Below, in pieces: positions 55,403 through 62,672 of a stretch of 64,000 nt of DNA (the first letter of the stretch is position 1; each line of letters begins with the position of its first letter). Under the pieces are notes generated by a model. The model was given only the letters and a program-made list of their open reading frames with translations. It searched no databases and was not told where the DNA came from. Where the stretch lies: NCBI RefSeq assembly GCF_012396125.1, contig NZ_JAAXOX010000005.1, forward strand, positions 124,001 through 188,000, in the 5' to 3' direction. Source of the stretch: Cellulomonas denverensis (GTDB lineage: Bacteria > Actinomycetota > Actinomycetes > Actinomycetales > Cellulomonadaceae). Made by a program: the position numbers and the translations under genes.

Positions 55403-56095
55403 GTGAGCACCCAGGACGCAACCCCGAACGAGGCAGTGGAGACGGCCGACGCCGCACCGCTGGACCTCGACATCCCCACCAAGACCGAGGAGAAGGCCGC
55501 CGACCCGGAGGCCCGCCCGGCCCGCCGCGCCGTCGTCGCCGAGGACGAGGCACTGATCCGGATGGACGTCGTCGAGACGCTCCGTGAGGCCGGATTCGAC
55601 GTGGTGGGGGAGGCCGGCGACGGCGAGCAGGCGGTGGCGCTGGCCACCGAGCTCAAGCCCGACGTGGTCGTGATGGACGTCAAGATGCCCGTGCTGGACG
55701 GCATCTCCGCGGCCGAGCGGATCGCCAAGGGCCACCTGGCCCCGGTGGTGCTGCTGACCGCCTTCTCCCAGACCGAGCTGGTCGAGCGCGCCCGGGACGC
55801 CGGTGCGATGGCCTACGTGGTCAAGCCGTTCAGCCCGGCCGACCTGCTGCCCGCGGTCGAGATCGCGATCTCCCGCTACGCCCAGATCACCGCGCTGGAG
55901 TCCGAGGTCGCCGACCTCGCCGAGCGGTTCGAGACCCGCAAGCGCGTCGACCGCGCCAAGGGCCTGCTGATGACCAAGATGGGCCTGTCCGAGCCGGAGT
56001 CCTTCCGCTGGATCCAGAAGACCTCGATGGACCGCCGCCTCACCATGCGCGAGGTGGCCGACGCCGTGATCGACCAGGTGGGCGGCGCCTCCTGA
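55403..56095 (+). CDS. pdtaR: Response regulator with ANTAR RNA-binding domain (PdtaR type)
   Basis: 230 residues. An acidic, disordered extension of about 40 residues precedes the receiver domain: VVAEDEALIRMDVVETLREA (acidic pocket), VVVMDVKMPVLDGISAAERI (phospho-acceptor Asp) and VLLTAFSQTELVERARDAGA with the conserved Lys in YVVKPFSPADLLP. The ANTAR domain at the C-terminus (RVDRAKGLLMTKMGLSEPES and RRLTMREVADAVID) binds tandem hairpins in RNA and acts as an antiterminator. PdtaR is normally paired with the histidine kinase PdtaS, which is not in the window. A strong terminator follows. Confidence 0.94.
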   Translation: MSTQDATPNEAVETADAAPLDLDIPTKTEEKAADPEARPARRAVVAEDEALIRMDVVETLREAGFDVVGEAGDGEQAVALATELKPDVVVMDVKMPVLDGISAAERIAKGHLAPVVLLTAFSQTELVERARDAGAMAYVVKPFSPADLLPAVEIAISRYAQITALESEVADLAERFETRKRVDRAKGLLMTKMGLSEPESFRWIQKTSMDRRLTMREVADAVIDQVGGAS

Positions 56096-56118
56096 TCCCG
56101 GCCTGAACCCGGTGCTCC

Positions 56119-56159
56119 CACGGAACCCGGCCCGTCACGATGACGGGTCGGGTTCCGTG
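56119..56159 (+). terminator. Terminator after pdtaR
   Basis: A 19-bp stem (CACGGAACCCGGCCCGTCA with its complement, one G-U pair) closes a 3-nt loop, followed by CTTTGT. Confidence 0.85.
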
Positions 56160-56291
56160 CTTTGTCACGAATCCACAACAACCCTGGTTGAGACACGACC
56201 GACACACGGGTGACACAGAGCGCCCCTAGCGTCGCCGCCACAGTGACCGGCGCGCCCGTCGCCGGACGTCCTCAGCAGAGGGGTTCCCCGC

Positions 56292-57560
56292 ATGATTCGT
56301 ACGACACATGCTCTCCAGGCGGCGGCACTCGCCGGTGCCGTCGCGCTCGTGCTGACCGCGTGCGCCAGCGGATCAGACGACGACGCGGAGGCCGGGTCCA
56401 CCGGCAGCGGCTCCGGCAGCGGTGAGCCGCTGAAGATCGGCACCCTGCTCCCGCAGACCGGCACCCTGGCCTACCTCGGCCCGCCGGAGGTCGCCGGCGT
56501 CGATCTGGCGGTGCAGGAGATCAACGAGGCCGGCGGCGTGCTCGGCTCCGACATCGAGGTGGTGCACGCCGACTCCTCGGACGCCGACCACGGCGAGGTC
56601 GCCACCCAGTCCGTCACCGACCTGCTGTCCCAGGACGTGCAGGTCATCATCGGTGCGGCCTCGTCCTCGGTGACCTTCAACGTCATCGACGACATCACCG
56701 GCGCCGAGGTGGTGCAGATCTCACCCGCCAACACCGCCACCGGCCTGTCCGGGTACTCCGACTACTACTTCCGCACCGCCCCGCCGGACACGGTCCAGGG
56801 CGCCGCTCTCGGCAACCTGATCACCGGCGACGGCAAGGCCAACATCGGCATCCTGGTGTTCAACGACGACTACGGCACCTCGCTGCGGGACGTGGTCAAG
56901 AGCACCGTCGAGGAGGCCGGCGCCACGGTGGTCTACGGCAACCCGGGCGAGGAGTTCGACCCGGCCGCGTCGTCCTTCGCCACCGACGTGACCGCACTGA
57001 TGGCGACCAGCCCGGACGCCGTGGTGATCCTCGCCTTCGAGCAGACCAAACAGATCATCCCGGAGCTGGTCGCCGCCGGGGTGGACCCGTCCACCATCTA
57101 CATGGTCGACGGCAACACCGCCGACTACTCCGCCGACTTCGAGGCCGGCACGCTGGAGGGCGCCCAGGGCACCATCCCCGGCGCGTTCCCCAGCGACGAC
57201 TTCCAGGCCCGGCTCAAGGAGGTCGACCCCAACCTGACCGACTACGCCTACGGTCCGGAGTCCTACGACGCCACGATCCTGGCGGCGCTGGCCGCGGTGA
57301 AGGGCGGCGGCACCGACGGCCCGACCATCCAGGCGAACATGGCCGCGGTCTCCGGCGCGGACGGCGGCGAGGAGTGCAGCACCTTCGCCGACTGCGTCGA
57401 CCTGATCGAGGGCGGGGACGACATCCACTACGTCGGACAGGCCGGCATCGGCCCGTTCAACGAGGACAACGACCCGTCCAGCGCGTTCATCGGCGTCTAC
57501 CAGTACGGCGCCGACAACAAGAACGTCTGGGTCAAGGCCGTGGAGGGCTCGGTCGGCTGA
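56292..57560 (+). CDS. LivJ-type branched-chain amino acid/amide-binding lipoprotein
   Basis: 422 residues. Lipoprotein signal ending at LVLTAC (Cys near residue 23), then a Ser/Gly linker and a type I periplasmic-binding fold: LKIGTLLPQTGTLAYLGPPE, VQEINEAGGVLGSDIEVVHA, VIIGAASSSVTFNVIDDITG and GILVFNDDYGTSLRDVV. Usually such proteins work with LivH, LivM, LivG and LivF; none of these is adjacent, so this is an orphan binding protein that may serve a transporter elsewhere or be a receptor. A terminator directly follows. ATG start with AGAGGGG upstream. Confidence 0.9.
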   Translation: MIRTTHALQAAALAGAVALVLTACASGSDDDAEAGSTGSGSGSGEPLKIGTLLPQTGTLAYLGPPEVAGVDLAVQEINEAGGVLGSDIEVVHADSSDADHGEVATQSVTDLLSQDVQVIIGAASSSVTFNVIDDITGAEVVQISPANTATGLSGYSDYYFRTAPPDTVQGAALGNLITGDGKANIGILVFNDDYGTSLRDVVKSTVEEAGATVVYGNPGEEFDPAASSFATDVTALMATSPDAVVILAFEQTKQIIPELVAAGVDPSTIYMVDGNTADYSADFEAGTLEGAQGTIPGAFPSDDFQARLKEVDPNLTDYAYGPESYDATILAALAAVKGGGTDGPTIQANMAAVSGADGGEECSTFADCVDLIEGGDDIHYVGQAGIGPFNEDNDPSSAFIGVYQYGADNKNVWVKAVEGSVG

Positions 57561-57574
57561 GCCCGGGCGCAGGA

Positions 57575-57605
57575 CGCCGGGGCACCGCGTGTCGGTGCCC
57601 CGGCG
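57575..57605 (+). terminator. Terminator after the LivJ-type gene
   Basis: A perfect 13-bp stem, CGCCGGGGCACCG with its complement, closes a 5-nt loop. Its last base abuts the -10 box TAGCGT of the next gene. Confidence 0.85.
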
Positions 57606-57611
57606 TAGCGT
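57606..57611 (+). promoter_or_regulatory. Leaderless-type -10 box of the VOC-family gene
   Basis: TAGCGT is seven bases before the ATG at 57619. The hairpin of the upstream terminator occupies the -35 region, so the -35 must lie inside the terminator arm. Confidence 0.5.
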
Positions 57612-57618
57612 CGCGCGC

Positions 57619-57987
57619 ATGGACTACAGACTGGAACTCGTGCAGGTGCCGGTTTCCGACGTGGACCGCGCCATCGACTTCTACGTGCACCGGGCGGGCT
57701 TCGTGCTCGACGGTGACTTCCAGGTCAACGACGACCTCCGGTTCGTGCAACTCACCCCGCCCGGCTCGCCGGCCTCGATCGCGATCGGCACCGGGCTGAC
57801 CGACATGGCCCCCGGCTCGGTGGAGGGCCTGCAGTTGGTGGTCACCGACATCGAGGCCGCCCGCGCCGACCTCACCGCCCGGGGACTGGACGTGGGGGAG
57901 GTGCAGGACTTCCCCTGGGGCCGGTTCGTGTTCTTCGCCGACCCGGACGGCAACCGGTGGGCGGTCCAGCAGGTGGTCCGCGGCTGA
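57619..57987 (+). CDS. VOC-superfamily (glyoxalase/bleomycin-resistance fold) protein
   Basis: 122 residues. Two paired beta-alpha-beta-beta-beta modules: VPVSDVDRAIDFYVHRAGFV starts the first, and LQLVVTDIEAARADLTARGL the second. The end FFADPDGNRWAVQQV has the usual metal-ligand neighbourhood, but one expected His near the N-terminus is Gln/Val (LVQVPV), so metal binding may be incomplete. Such small proteins are lyases, dioxygenases or drug-binding proteins; the substrate is unknown. ATG is the leaderless start. Confidence 0.85.
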   Translation: MDYRLELVQVPVSDVDRAIDFYVHRAGFVLDGDFQVNDDLRFVQLTPPGSPASIAIGTGLTDMAPGSVEGLQLVVTDIEAARADLTARGLDVGEVQDFPWGRFVFFADPDGNRWAVQQVVRG

Positions 57988-58014
57988 CCCCTCGCCGGGT
58001 CGGCGGGCCGGGCC

Positions 58015-58020
58015 TACCGT
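58015..58020 (+). promoter_or_regulatory. Leaderless-type -10 box of the DUF2277 gene
   Basis: TACCGT is seven bases before the ATG at 58028. Confidence 0.5.
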
Positions 58021-58027
58021 GGGCGGC

Positions 58028-58357
58028 ATGTGCCGGAACATCACGACCCTGCGGGGCCTGGAGCCGGCCGCGACCGACGAGGAGATCGAGGCCGCGGCCC
58101 GTCAGTTCGTCCGGAAGGTCACCGGCGTCCAGTCGGTGAGTGCCGCCACCGCCGGCCCGGTCGACCACGCGGTCGAGGAGATCGCCGCCATCGTCACCCG
58201 GCTGCTCGACGAGCTCCCGGACCGCCGCCGCCCGCCCGCGACCGTGCCACCGCTGCGCCGCCCCGAGGTGCGCGCCCGCCTGGGGCTCGGCGAGTTCCCC
58301 GACCCGGAACACGACCACGTGCACCGGGACGGGGAGGCACACGCGCACGCGCACTGA
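58028..58357 (+). CDS. DUF2277 family protein
   Basis: 109 residues. It begins with the family signature MCRNITTLRGLEPAATDEEI and continues ARQFVRKVTGVQSVSAATA. The C-terminal third is charged and ends in a His-rich tail (HDHVHRDGEAHAHAH) that could bind metal ions; this tail is not part of the family core. Function unknown. The ATG at 58028 is supported by TACCGT seven bases upstream; a GTG three codons earlier overlaps that box and is less likely. Confidence 0.85.
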   Translation: MCRNITTLRGLEPAATDEEIEAAARQFVRKVTGVQSVSAATAGPVDHAVEEIAAIVTRLLDELPDRRRPPATVPPLRRPEVRARLGLGEFPDPEHDHVHRDGEAHAHAH

Positions 58358-58412
58358 GCCCGCGCTGACTAACCCGCCAGGCCGCTCGTCCGTCCGCCCG
58401 CCTCAGCATCGC

Positions 58413-58470
58413 CGAGGGCGCAGTTCGCGTTGGTGCGCGGGCCCAGGTTCCAACGTCAACTGTGCCCTCG
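58413..58470. repeat. 58-bp palindromic element A
   Basis: Terminal inverted repeats of 13 bp, CGAGGGCGCAGTT and AACTGTGCCCTCG (one G-T wobble), with an inner stem CGTTGG/CCAACG. Size and CGAG...CTCG ends match the 57-bp elements near 46 kb, but the stem sequence differs. Confidence 0.75.
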
Positions 58471-58475
58471 CTGGA

Positions 58476-58533
58476 CGAGTGCGGAGAAGGTGTCGCGATC
58501 TGGGCGGTTCGGGCGGCAGTTTCTCCGCACTCG
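58476..58533. repeat. 58-bp palindromic element B
   Basis: Perfect 13-bp terminal inverted repeats CGAGTGCGGAGAA and TTCTCCGCACTCG, five bases after element A. It sits 13 bp before the stop of the convergent citE-type gene. Confidence 0.75.
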
Positions 58534-58545
58534 CCGGAGGGGGAG

Positions 58546-59373
58546 TCAGTCCTCGGCGAGTGCCACCACGGAGCGCGCCCGCTCGACCATCGCCACGTCC
58601 AGGAAGGTCCCGTCCGCGAGCACCACGGCCCCGACCCCGGCCTGGTGGGCGCCGGCGACCCGGTCGAGCACCTCGCGCGCCCGCTCGACCTCCGCGGCGT
58701 CCGGCGTGAACGCCGCCCGGATCGCCGGGAGCTGTCGCGGGTGGATGGCGGCCCGCCCGACGAAGCCGAGTGCCCGCCCGGCGACGCAGGACGCCCGCAG
58801 CCCGTCCAGGTCGGTGACGTGGGGGTACACCGACATGGCCGGCGCCGGCAGTCCGGCCGCACGGGCTGCGGTTACCACGCGGGACCGCACCCAGGCGAGG
58901 CCCTCCTCGCCGGAGACACCCAGGTCCGAGCGCAGGTCGGCCTCGCCGAGCCCGAGGGTGGCGACGGCGGGGTCGGCGGTGGCGACGGCGAAGGCGTGCT
59001 CGATGCCGAGCGCGTCCTCCAGCAGGAGGTGCAGTGGCCGTCCGGGCAGTGCGGCGGCCAGCGCCCGCACCGCCTCGGGCCGGTTGACCTTCGGCACCCG
59101 GAGACCCACGGACGCCGGGAGCTCGGCGACGGCAGCGAGGTCGTCGGCGTGCCACGGTGCGTGCTCCTGGTTCACCCGGACCTGTACCGGACGTCCGGCG
59201 GGGGCGGCGGCGATCAGGCCGGCGAGTGCGTCCCGGGCGGACGCCTTCCGGGCCGGGGCGACCGCATCCTCCAGGTCCAGCACCACCACGTCGGCGTCGC
59301 CGGCGAGTGCCTTGGCCGCGAGGTCCGGCCGGTCGGCGGGTGCGTAGAGCAGCGTGCGGACGGGGCGGGTCAT
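58546..59373 (-). CDS. CitE/HpcH-family lyase
   Basis: 275 residues. TIM-barrel CitE-type enzyme: LLYAPADRPDLAAKAL, VVVLDLEDAVAPARKASAR with the acidic metal ligand, LRVPKVNRPEAV, LHLLLEDALGIEHAFAVAT with the second metal ligand, and GFVGRAAIHPRQLPAIRAAF. Relatives cleave citryl-, malyl- or citramalyl-CoA; the CoA-transferase encoded upstream fits a CoA-thioester substrate, as in itaconate/citramalyl-CoA degradation. No citrate lyase alpha or gamma subunit is present. The ATG at 59373 is chained to a mini-ORF stop (ATGA). Confidence 0.86.
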   Translation of the reverse strand: MTRPVRTLLYAPADRPDLAAKALAGDADVVVLDLEDAVAPARKASARDALAGLIAAAPAGRPVQVRVNQEHAPWHADDLAAVAELPASVGLRVPKVNRPEAVRALAAALPGRPLHLLLEDALGIEHAFAVATADPAVATLGLGEADLRSDLGVSGEEGLAWVRSRVVTAARAAGLPAPAMSVYPHVTDLDGLRASCVAGRALGFVGRAAIHPRQLPAIRAAFTPDAAEVERAREVLDRVAGAHQAGVGAVVLADGTFLDVAMVERARSVVALAED

Positions 59374-59420
59374 CGGGCATCCTCCGCGGTCACGACGGCG
59401 GTCCGCACCGGGCGGGTCAT
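59370..59420 (-). CDS. Mini-ORF 2 (16 aa) in the duplicated gene junction
   Basis: Sixteen codons beginning MTRPVRT, the same seven residues that begin the CitE-type protein, then AVVTAEDAR. Its ATG overlaps the stop of mini-ORF 1 and its TGA overlaps the CitE start, both as ATGA. Probably a remnant of tandem duplication that keeps translational coupling rather than a functional peptide. Confidence 0.4.
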   Translation of the reverse strand: MTRPVRTAVVTAEDAR

Positions 59421-59494
59421 CGCGCGTCCTGCGCGGGCAGGGCGGCGATCCACTCGGGTGGGCAGCCGAGCGCGGTGCGGACCGGGCGGGTCAT
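59417..59494 (-). CDS. Mini-ORF 1 (25 aa) in the duplicated gene junction
   Basis: Twenty-five codons: MTRPVRT as in CitE, followed by LGCPPEWIAALPAQDAR, which resembles the C-terminus of the upstream CoA-transferase (LGYPAERIATLRAEGAI). It therefore looks like a chimeric copy of the junction. Its ATG overlaps the CoA-transferase stop and its stop overlaps the next mini-ORF. Confidence 0.4.
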   Translation of the reverse strand: MTRPVRTALGCPPEWIAALPAQDAR

Positions 59495-60699
59495 ATCGCG
59501 CCCTCCGCGCGCAGGGTGGCGATCCGCTCGGCCGGGTAACCGAGACCGGCGAGCACGGCCTCGGTGTCGGCGCCGTGCGGGCGACCGGTGAAGGCGATCA
59601 CGGCGTCGTGCCCGGACATCCGGAACAGCGGGCCCTGCATGGCCATCGGTCCGAGCTCCGGGTCGTCGACGGTGTGGATGGTGCCCAGTGCCTGGAACTG
59701 CGGGTCGGCGACGATGTCGGCGGCGTCGTATACCGGTGCCACCGCTGCCTGCGCGGCCTCGAACGCGGCGACCACCTCGGCCCGGTCGCGCTCGGCGATC
59801 CAGCCACCGACCGCGGCGTCCAGCTCATCGGCGTGCCGGGCCCGGTCGGCGCCGTGGGCGAACCACGGCTCGTGCACGAGTTCGGGCCGGCCCACCAGCC
59901 GGATCACCCGCTCGGCGATCGACTGCGCGGAGGTCGACACCGCCACCCAGTGGCCGTCGCGGGTGCAGTAGACGTTGCGGGGCGCATTGTTCGCCGACCG
60001 GTTGCCGGTCCGGGGCTGCACCGTGCCGAGCTGGTCCCAGCGGGTGATCTGCGGGCCGAGCATCGCCAGGATCGGCTCGATGATCGCGACGTCCACCACC
60101 TCGCCGCGCCCGGTGCGGTCCCGGGCGTGCAGGGCGGTCATGATCGCGAAGGCCGTGGCGAGGGACGCGATGCCGTCGGCCAGCCCGAACGGTGGCAGGG
60201 TCGGCGGGCCATCCGGGTCGCCGGTCATGGCGGCGAAGCCACTCATCGCCTCGGCGAGGGTGCCGAAGCCGGGCCGGGTGCGGTACGGCCCGAGCTGGCC
60301 GAACCCGCTGACCCGGGCCAGCACCAGCCGCGGGTTGTGTGCGGCCAGGACGTCGGGTCCGAGACCCCAGCGTTCGAGGGTGCCGGGCCGGAAGTTCTCG
60401 ATCAGCACGTCGGAGCGTCCGACCAGGTCGAGCAGCACCTGGCGCCCGCCCGGGGCGGACAGGTTCGCGGTGACCGCGCGCTTGTTGCGGCCGAGGGTCT
60501 TCCACCACAGGTTCACCCCGTCCTTCGCGGCGCCGTGCCCGCGGGAGGGGTCCGGGCGGTCGGGGTGCTCGACCTTGATCACGTCGGCGCCGAGGTCGCC
60601 GAGGTGCATGGCGGCCATCGGTCCGGCGAACAGCGTCGAGGCGTCGATCACCCGCAGGCCGGACAGCGGGCCGGTGGCCGGGTCGCGGGAGACGGTCAC
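59491..60699 (-). CDS. CaiB/BaiF-family CoA-transferase
   Basis: 402 residues. Type III CoA-transferase: PLSGLRVIDASTLFAGPMAA, LGADVIKVEHPDRPDPSRGH, IENFRPGTLERWGLG, LVLARVSGFGQLGPYRTRPG and FGLADGIASLATAFAIMTAL with the catalytic Asp. It differs clearly from the CaiB in the cai/fix operon. Paired with a CitE-type lyase it could activate a dicarboxylic acid such as itaconate, mesaconate or citramalate; that pathway also needs a hydratase, which is not adjacent. GTG at 60699 overlaps the stop of the upstream gene (GTGA). Confidence 0.87.
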   Translation of the reverse strand: MTVSRDPATGPLSGLRVIDASTLFAGPMAAMHLGDLGADVIKVEHPDRPDPSRGHGAAKDGVNLWWKTLGRNKRAVTANLSAPGGRQVLLDLVGRSDVLIENFRPGTLERWGLGPDVLAAHNPRLVLARVSGFGQLGPYRTRPGFGTLAEAMSGFAAMTGDPDGPPTLPPFGLADGIASLATAFAIMTALHARDRTGRGEVVDVAIIEPILAMLGPQITRWDQLGTVQPRTGNRSANNAPRNVYCTRDGHWVAVSTSAQSIAERVIRLVGRPELVHEPWFAHGADRARHADELDAAVGGWIAERDRAEVVAAFEAAQAAVAPVYDAADIVADPQFQALGTIHTVDDPELGPMAMQGPLFRMSGHDAVIAFTGRPHGADTEAVLAGLGYPAERIATLRAEGAI

Positions 60700-62672
60700 G
60701 GCGCGACCTCCAGATCCCACGCGCACCGGAAGCCGATGCTGGTGCTGCGGGCGACTCCGAGGCCGGGCAGCAGGAACTTCAGGCTGACCTCGGGCGGCTG
60801 CGGCCCGCCGTCGACGTACCACTCCGAACCCTCGGATCGGTGGTCGGCGCCGCCCTTGAGCATCACGAACCGGGTCCGGCCGTCGGTGTGCTCGCTCTCG
60901 GTCCAGTTCCACACCACCGGACGGCCCCGGTGCAGCCCACCGGTCTGGCCGGCGAGCTGCCACTCGTCCTCGGTGGGCAGCCGCCCGCCCCGCCAGGCGC
61001 AGTACGCACGGGCGTCGGCCAGGTCGACCTGCGTCACGGGCGCATCGTCGGCCTGCGACCCGGCGAGGAACCGGTGCCCGACCGCAGGCCGGTAGCCGGT
61101 GGCGGCGACGAAGGAAGCGAACTCGGCGCGGGTGACCTCGGTCCGGGCGACGGCGACCGGACGCGGCAGGTGCCCGTCCCGCTGCAGGGTGCGCGCGTCA
61201 TGCAACCGCGGCGGCAGCGGCTTCCACTCGTCCACATAGGGCGCGCCCTGGTACATGCCGGTCTCCCGGGCCCGGTACCGGACGGTCAGCACCCAGTCGC
61301 CGGCCGGGACCAGCACCGCGTCCGCCGGAACCTCCGACCGTGCCACCGGCGCCGGGTCCGGTGCGCCGACCCGGCGGGCGAGTCGGTGCTGGAAGGCGGC
61401 ATCGGGATCGTGCCGCAGGTCCCCGGCCCGCGCGGCCGCCATCACACCGGCCACCCAGTCCGGCTCGGCGGTCCCGGGTTCCAGGTGCAGCAGCGCGGCC
61501 ACCCCCCGGGCCGGCACCACGACGTCCGCACCGGGTTCGGTGCCGGTCAGCAGGTCGATCACCCGTCCGGGCCGCTCGGGCAGGACGGGTCCGCGCGCGT
61601 CGGTGCCGGCGCGGTTCACCACCGTCCAGAGCGTGACGCCGTCCAGGGCGAACGAGGAGGCGTACAGCCCGGGTGCGGCATCGGGCGCGAGGGCGGCCAG
61701 CGGCGTCCATTCGCCGGTGCGGAGCAGGTCACCGGCGGCCCGCTGCACGGCCAGCATCCGGCGCAGGGTGGCGGCATCGCGCCGGCTCCACCCGACCCAG
61801 ACCCCGAACACCACCTCCCACACCATGACGCCGACCCCGTTCAGCCACGCCGACTGCAACTCCTCGGAGTGGTCCCGGTGCCAGCGCCGGACGTGGTGCT
61901 GCATGTGCCGGCGCTCGAACCAGTGCGCGCGCAGCACCCCGGGGACCGGGCTGTCGGCGAAGAACTGCGCCCAGGACGCGGTGTGGTCGGCGATCCGCTC
62001 GGTGGCCAGCTTCGACTCGCCCTCGAGCACCAGGCCGGGCCGGGCGCGTTCCAGGCGGTCGACCAGATCCGGGTCGGCCTTGCGGAGCGTGTCGAGGAAC
62101 ACCCCGTCTGCCCCGAGGTCGGCGACCAGGGCGGCGAGCTCGGTGGCGTCGTCGGCGCCGCGCCGGGTGCCGGTGTCCCACGGGTTGTAGTCCACGAAGA
62201 CCCGCAGCCCGGCGGCGTGCAGGTCCGACACCAGATCGCCGATCCCCGGGACGTCCCGGTAGTGGTCCCACTGGTTCCGGTCGTCGATGCCGATCACCGG
62301 GTAGGCGTGCCAGAGCACCACCGCGTCCAGGCCGCCGAACCGCTCGGCGTCGGCCAGGAACCGCTCCGGGGTGAACCGGTGGGCGTCGGCGTCGTAGAGC
62401 AGCTCGTCCCACAGCCAGACCTGCGCGACGGTGTGGCAGCCGGCCGCCCACAGCCCGCCGGGGCGGCGGTACGCGACGTCGTCGTAGCCGTGCCGGCGAC
62501 GGGCGTCGGCGCGCCAGGCGTGCAGTCGCTCGCGCCAGGCGGGCAGCAGTGCCGGGTCGTCCGGGGCGGCGAAGATCTTGGCGTCGTCGAGTGCCGCGAG
62601 GTCGGCATCCGGGTCCAGCGGCACCGGGGTCGGGAGGTCGATCGGGCGGGGGACGAGCGGGTCGAACGTCAC
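60696..62672 (-). CDS. Fusion of a TIM-barrel glycosidase-like domain and a formylglycine-generating-enzyme-like domain
   Basis: 658 residues. Residues 1-430 look like a glycosidase barrel: VVLWHAYPVIGIDDRNQWDH, LRVFVDYNPWDTGTRRG, LGADGVFLDTLRKADPDLVD and PGLVLEGESKLATERIADH, with acidic residues at strand ends. Residues 475-658 form an FGE-sulfatase/C-type-lectin-like domain: VARTEVTRAEFASFVAATGY, DARAYCAWRGGRLPTEDEW, QLAGQTGG, WNWTESEHTDGRTRFVMLKG and a final SIGFRCAWD. The Cys pair used by true formylglycine-generating enzymes is not evident. No signal peptide. I do not know the substrate; a carbohydrate linked to the ADP-ribosylglycohydrolase step is possible. GTG start within the upstream stop (GTGA). 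Confidence 0.75.
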   Translation of the reverse strand: MTFDPLVPRPIDLPTPVPLDPDADLAALDDAKIFAAPDDPALLPAWRERLHAWRADARRRHGYDDVAYRRPGGLWAAGCHTVAQVWLWDELLYDADAHRFTPERFLADAERFGGLDAVVLWHAYPVIGIDDRNQWDHYRDVPGIGDLVSDLHAAGLRVFVDYNPWDTGTRRGADDATELAALVADLGADGVFLDTLRKADPDLVDRLERARPGLVLEGESKLATERIADHTASWAQFFADSPVPGVLRAHWFERRHMQHHVRRWHRDHSEELQSAWLNGVGVMVWEVVFGVWVGWSRRDAATLRRMLAVQRAAGDLLRTGEWTPLAALAPDAAPGLYASSFALDGVTLWTVVNRAGTDARGPVLPERPGRVIDLLTGTEPGADVVVPARGVAALLHLEPGTAEPDWVAGVMAAARAGDLRHDPDAAFQHRLARRVGAPDPAPVARSEVPADAVLVPAGDWVLTVRYRARETGMYQGAPYVDEWKPLPPRLHDARTLQRDGHLPRPVAVARTEVTRAEFASFVAATGYRPAVGHRFLAGSQADDAPVTQVDLADARAYCAWRGGRLPTEDEWQLAGQTGGLHRGRPVVWNWTESEHTDGRTRFVMLKGGADHRSEGSEWYVDGGPQPPEVSLKFLLPGLGVARSTSIGFRCAWDLEVAP

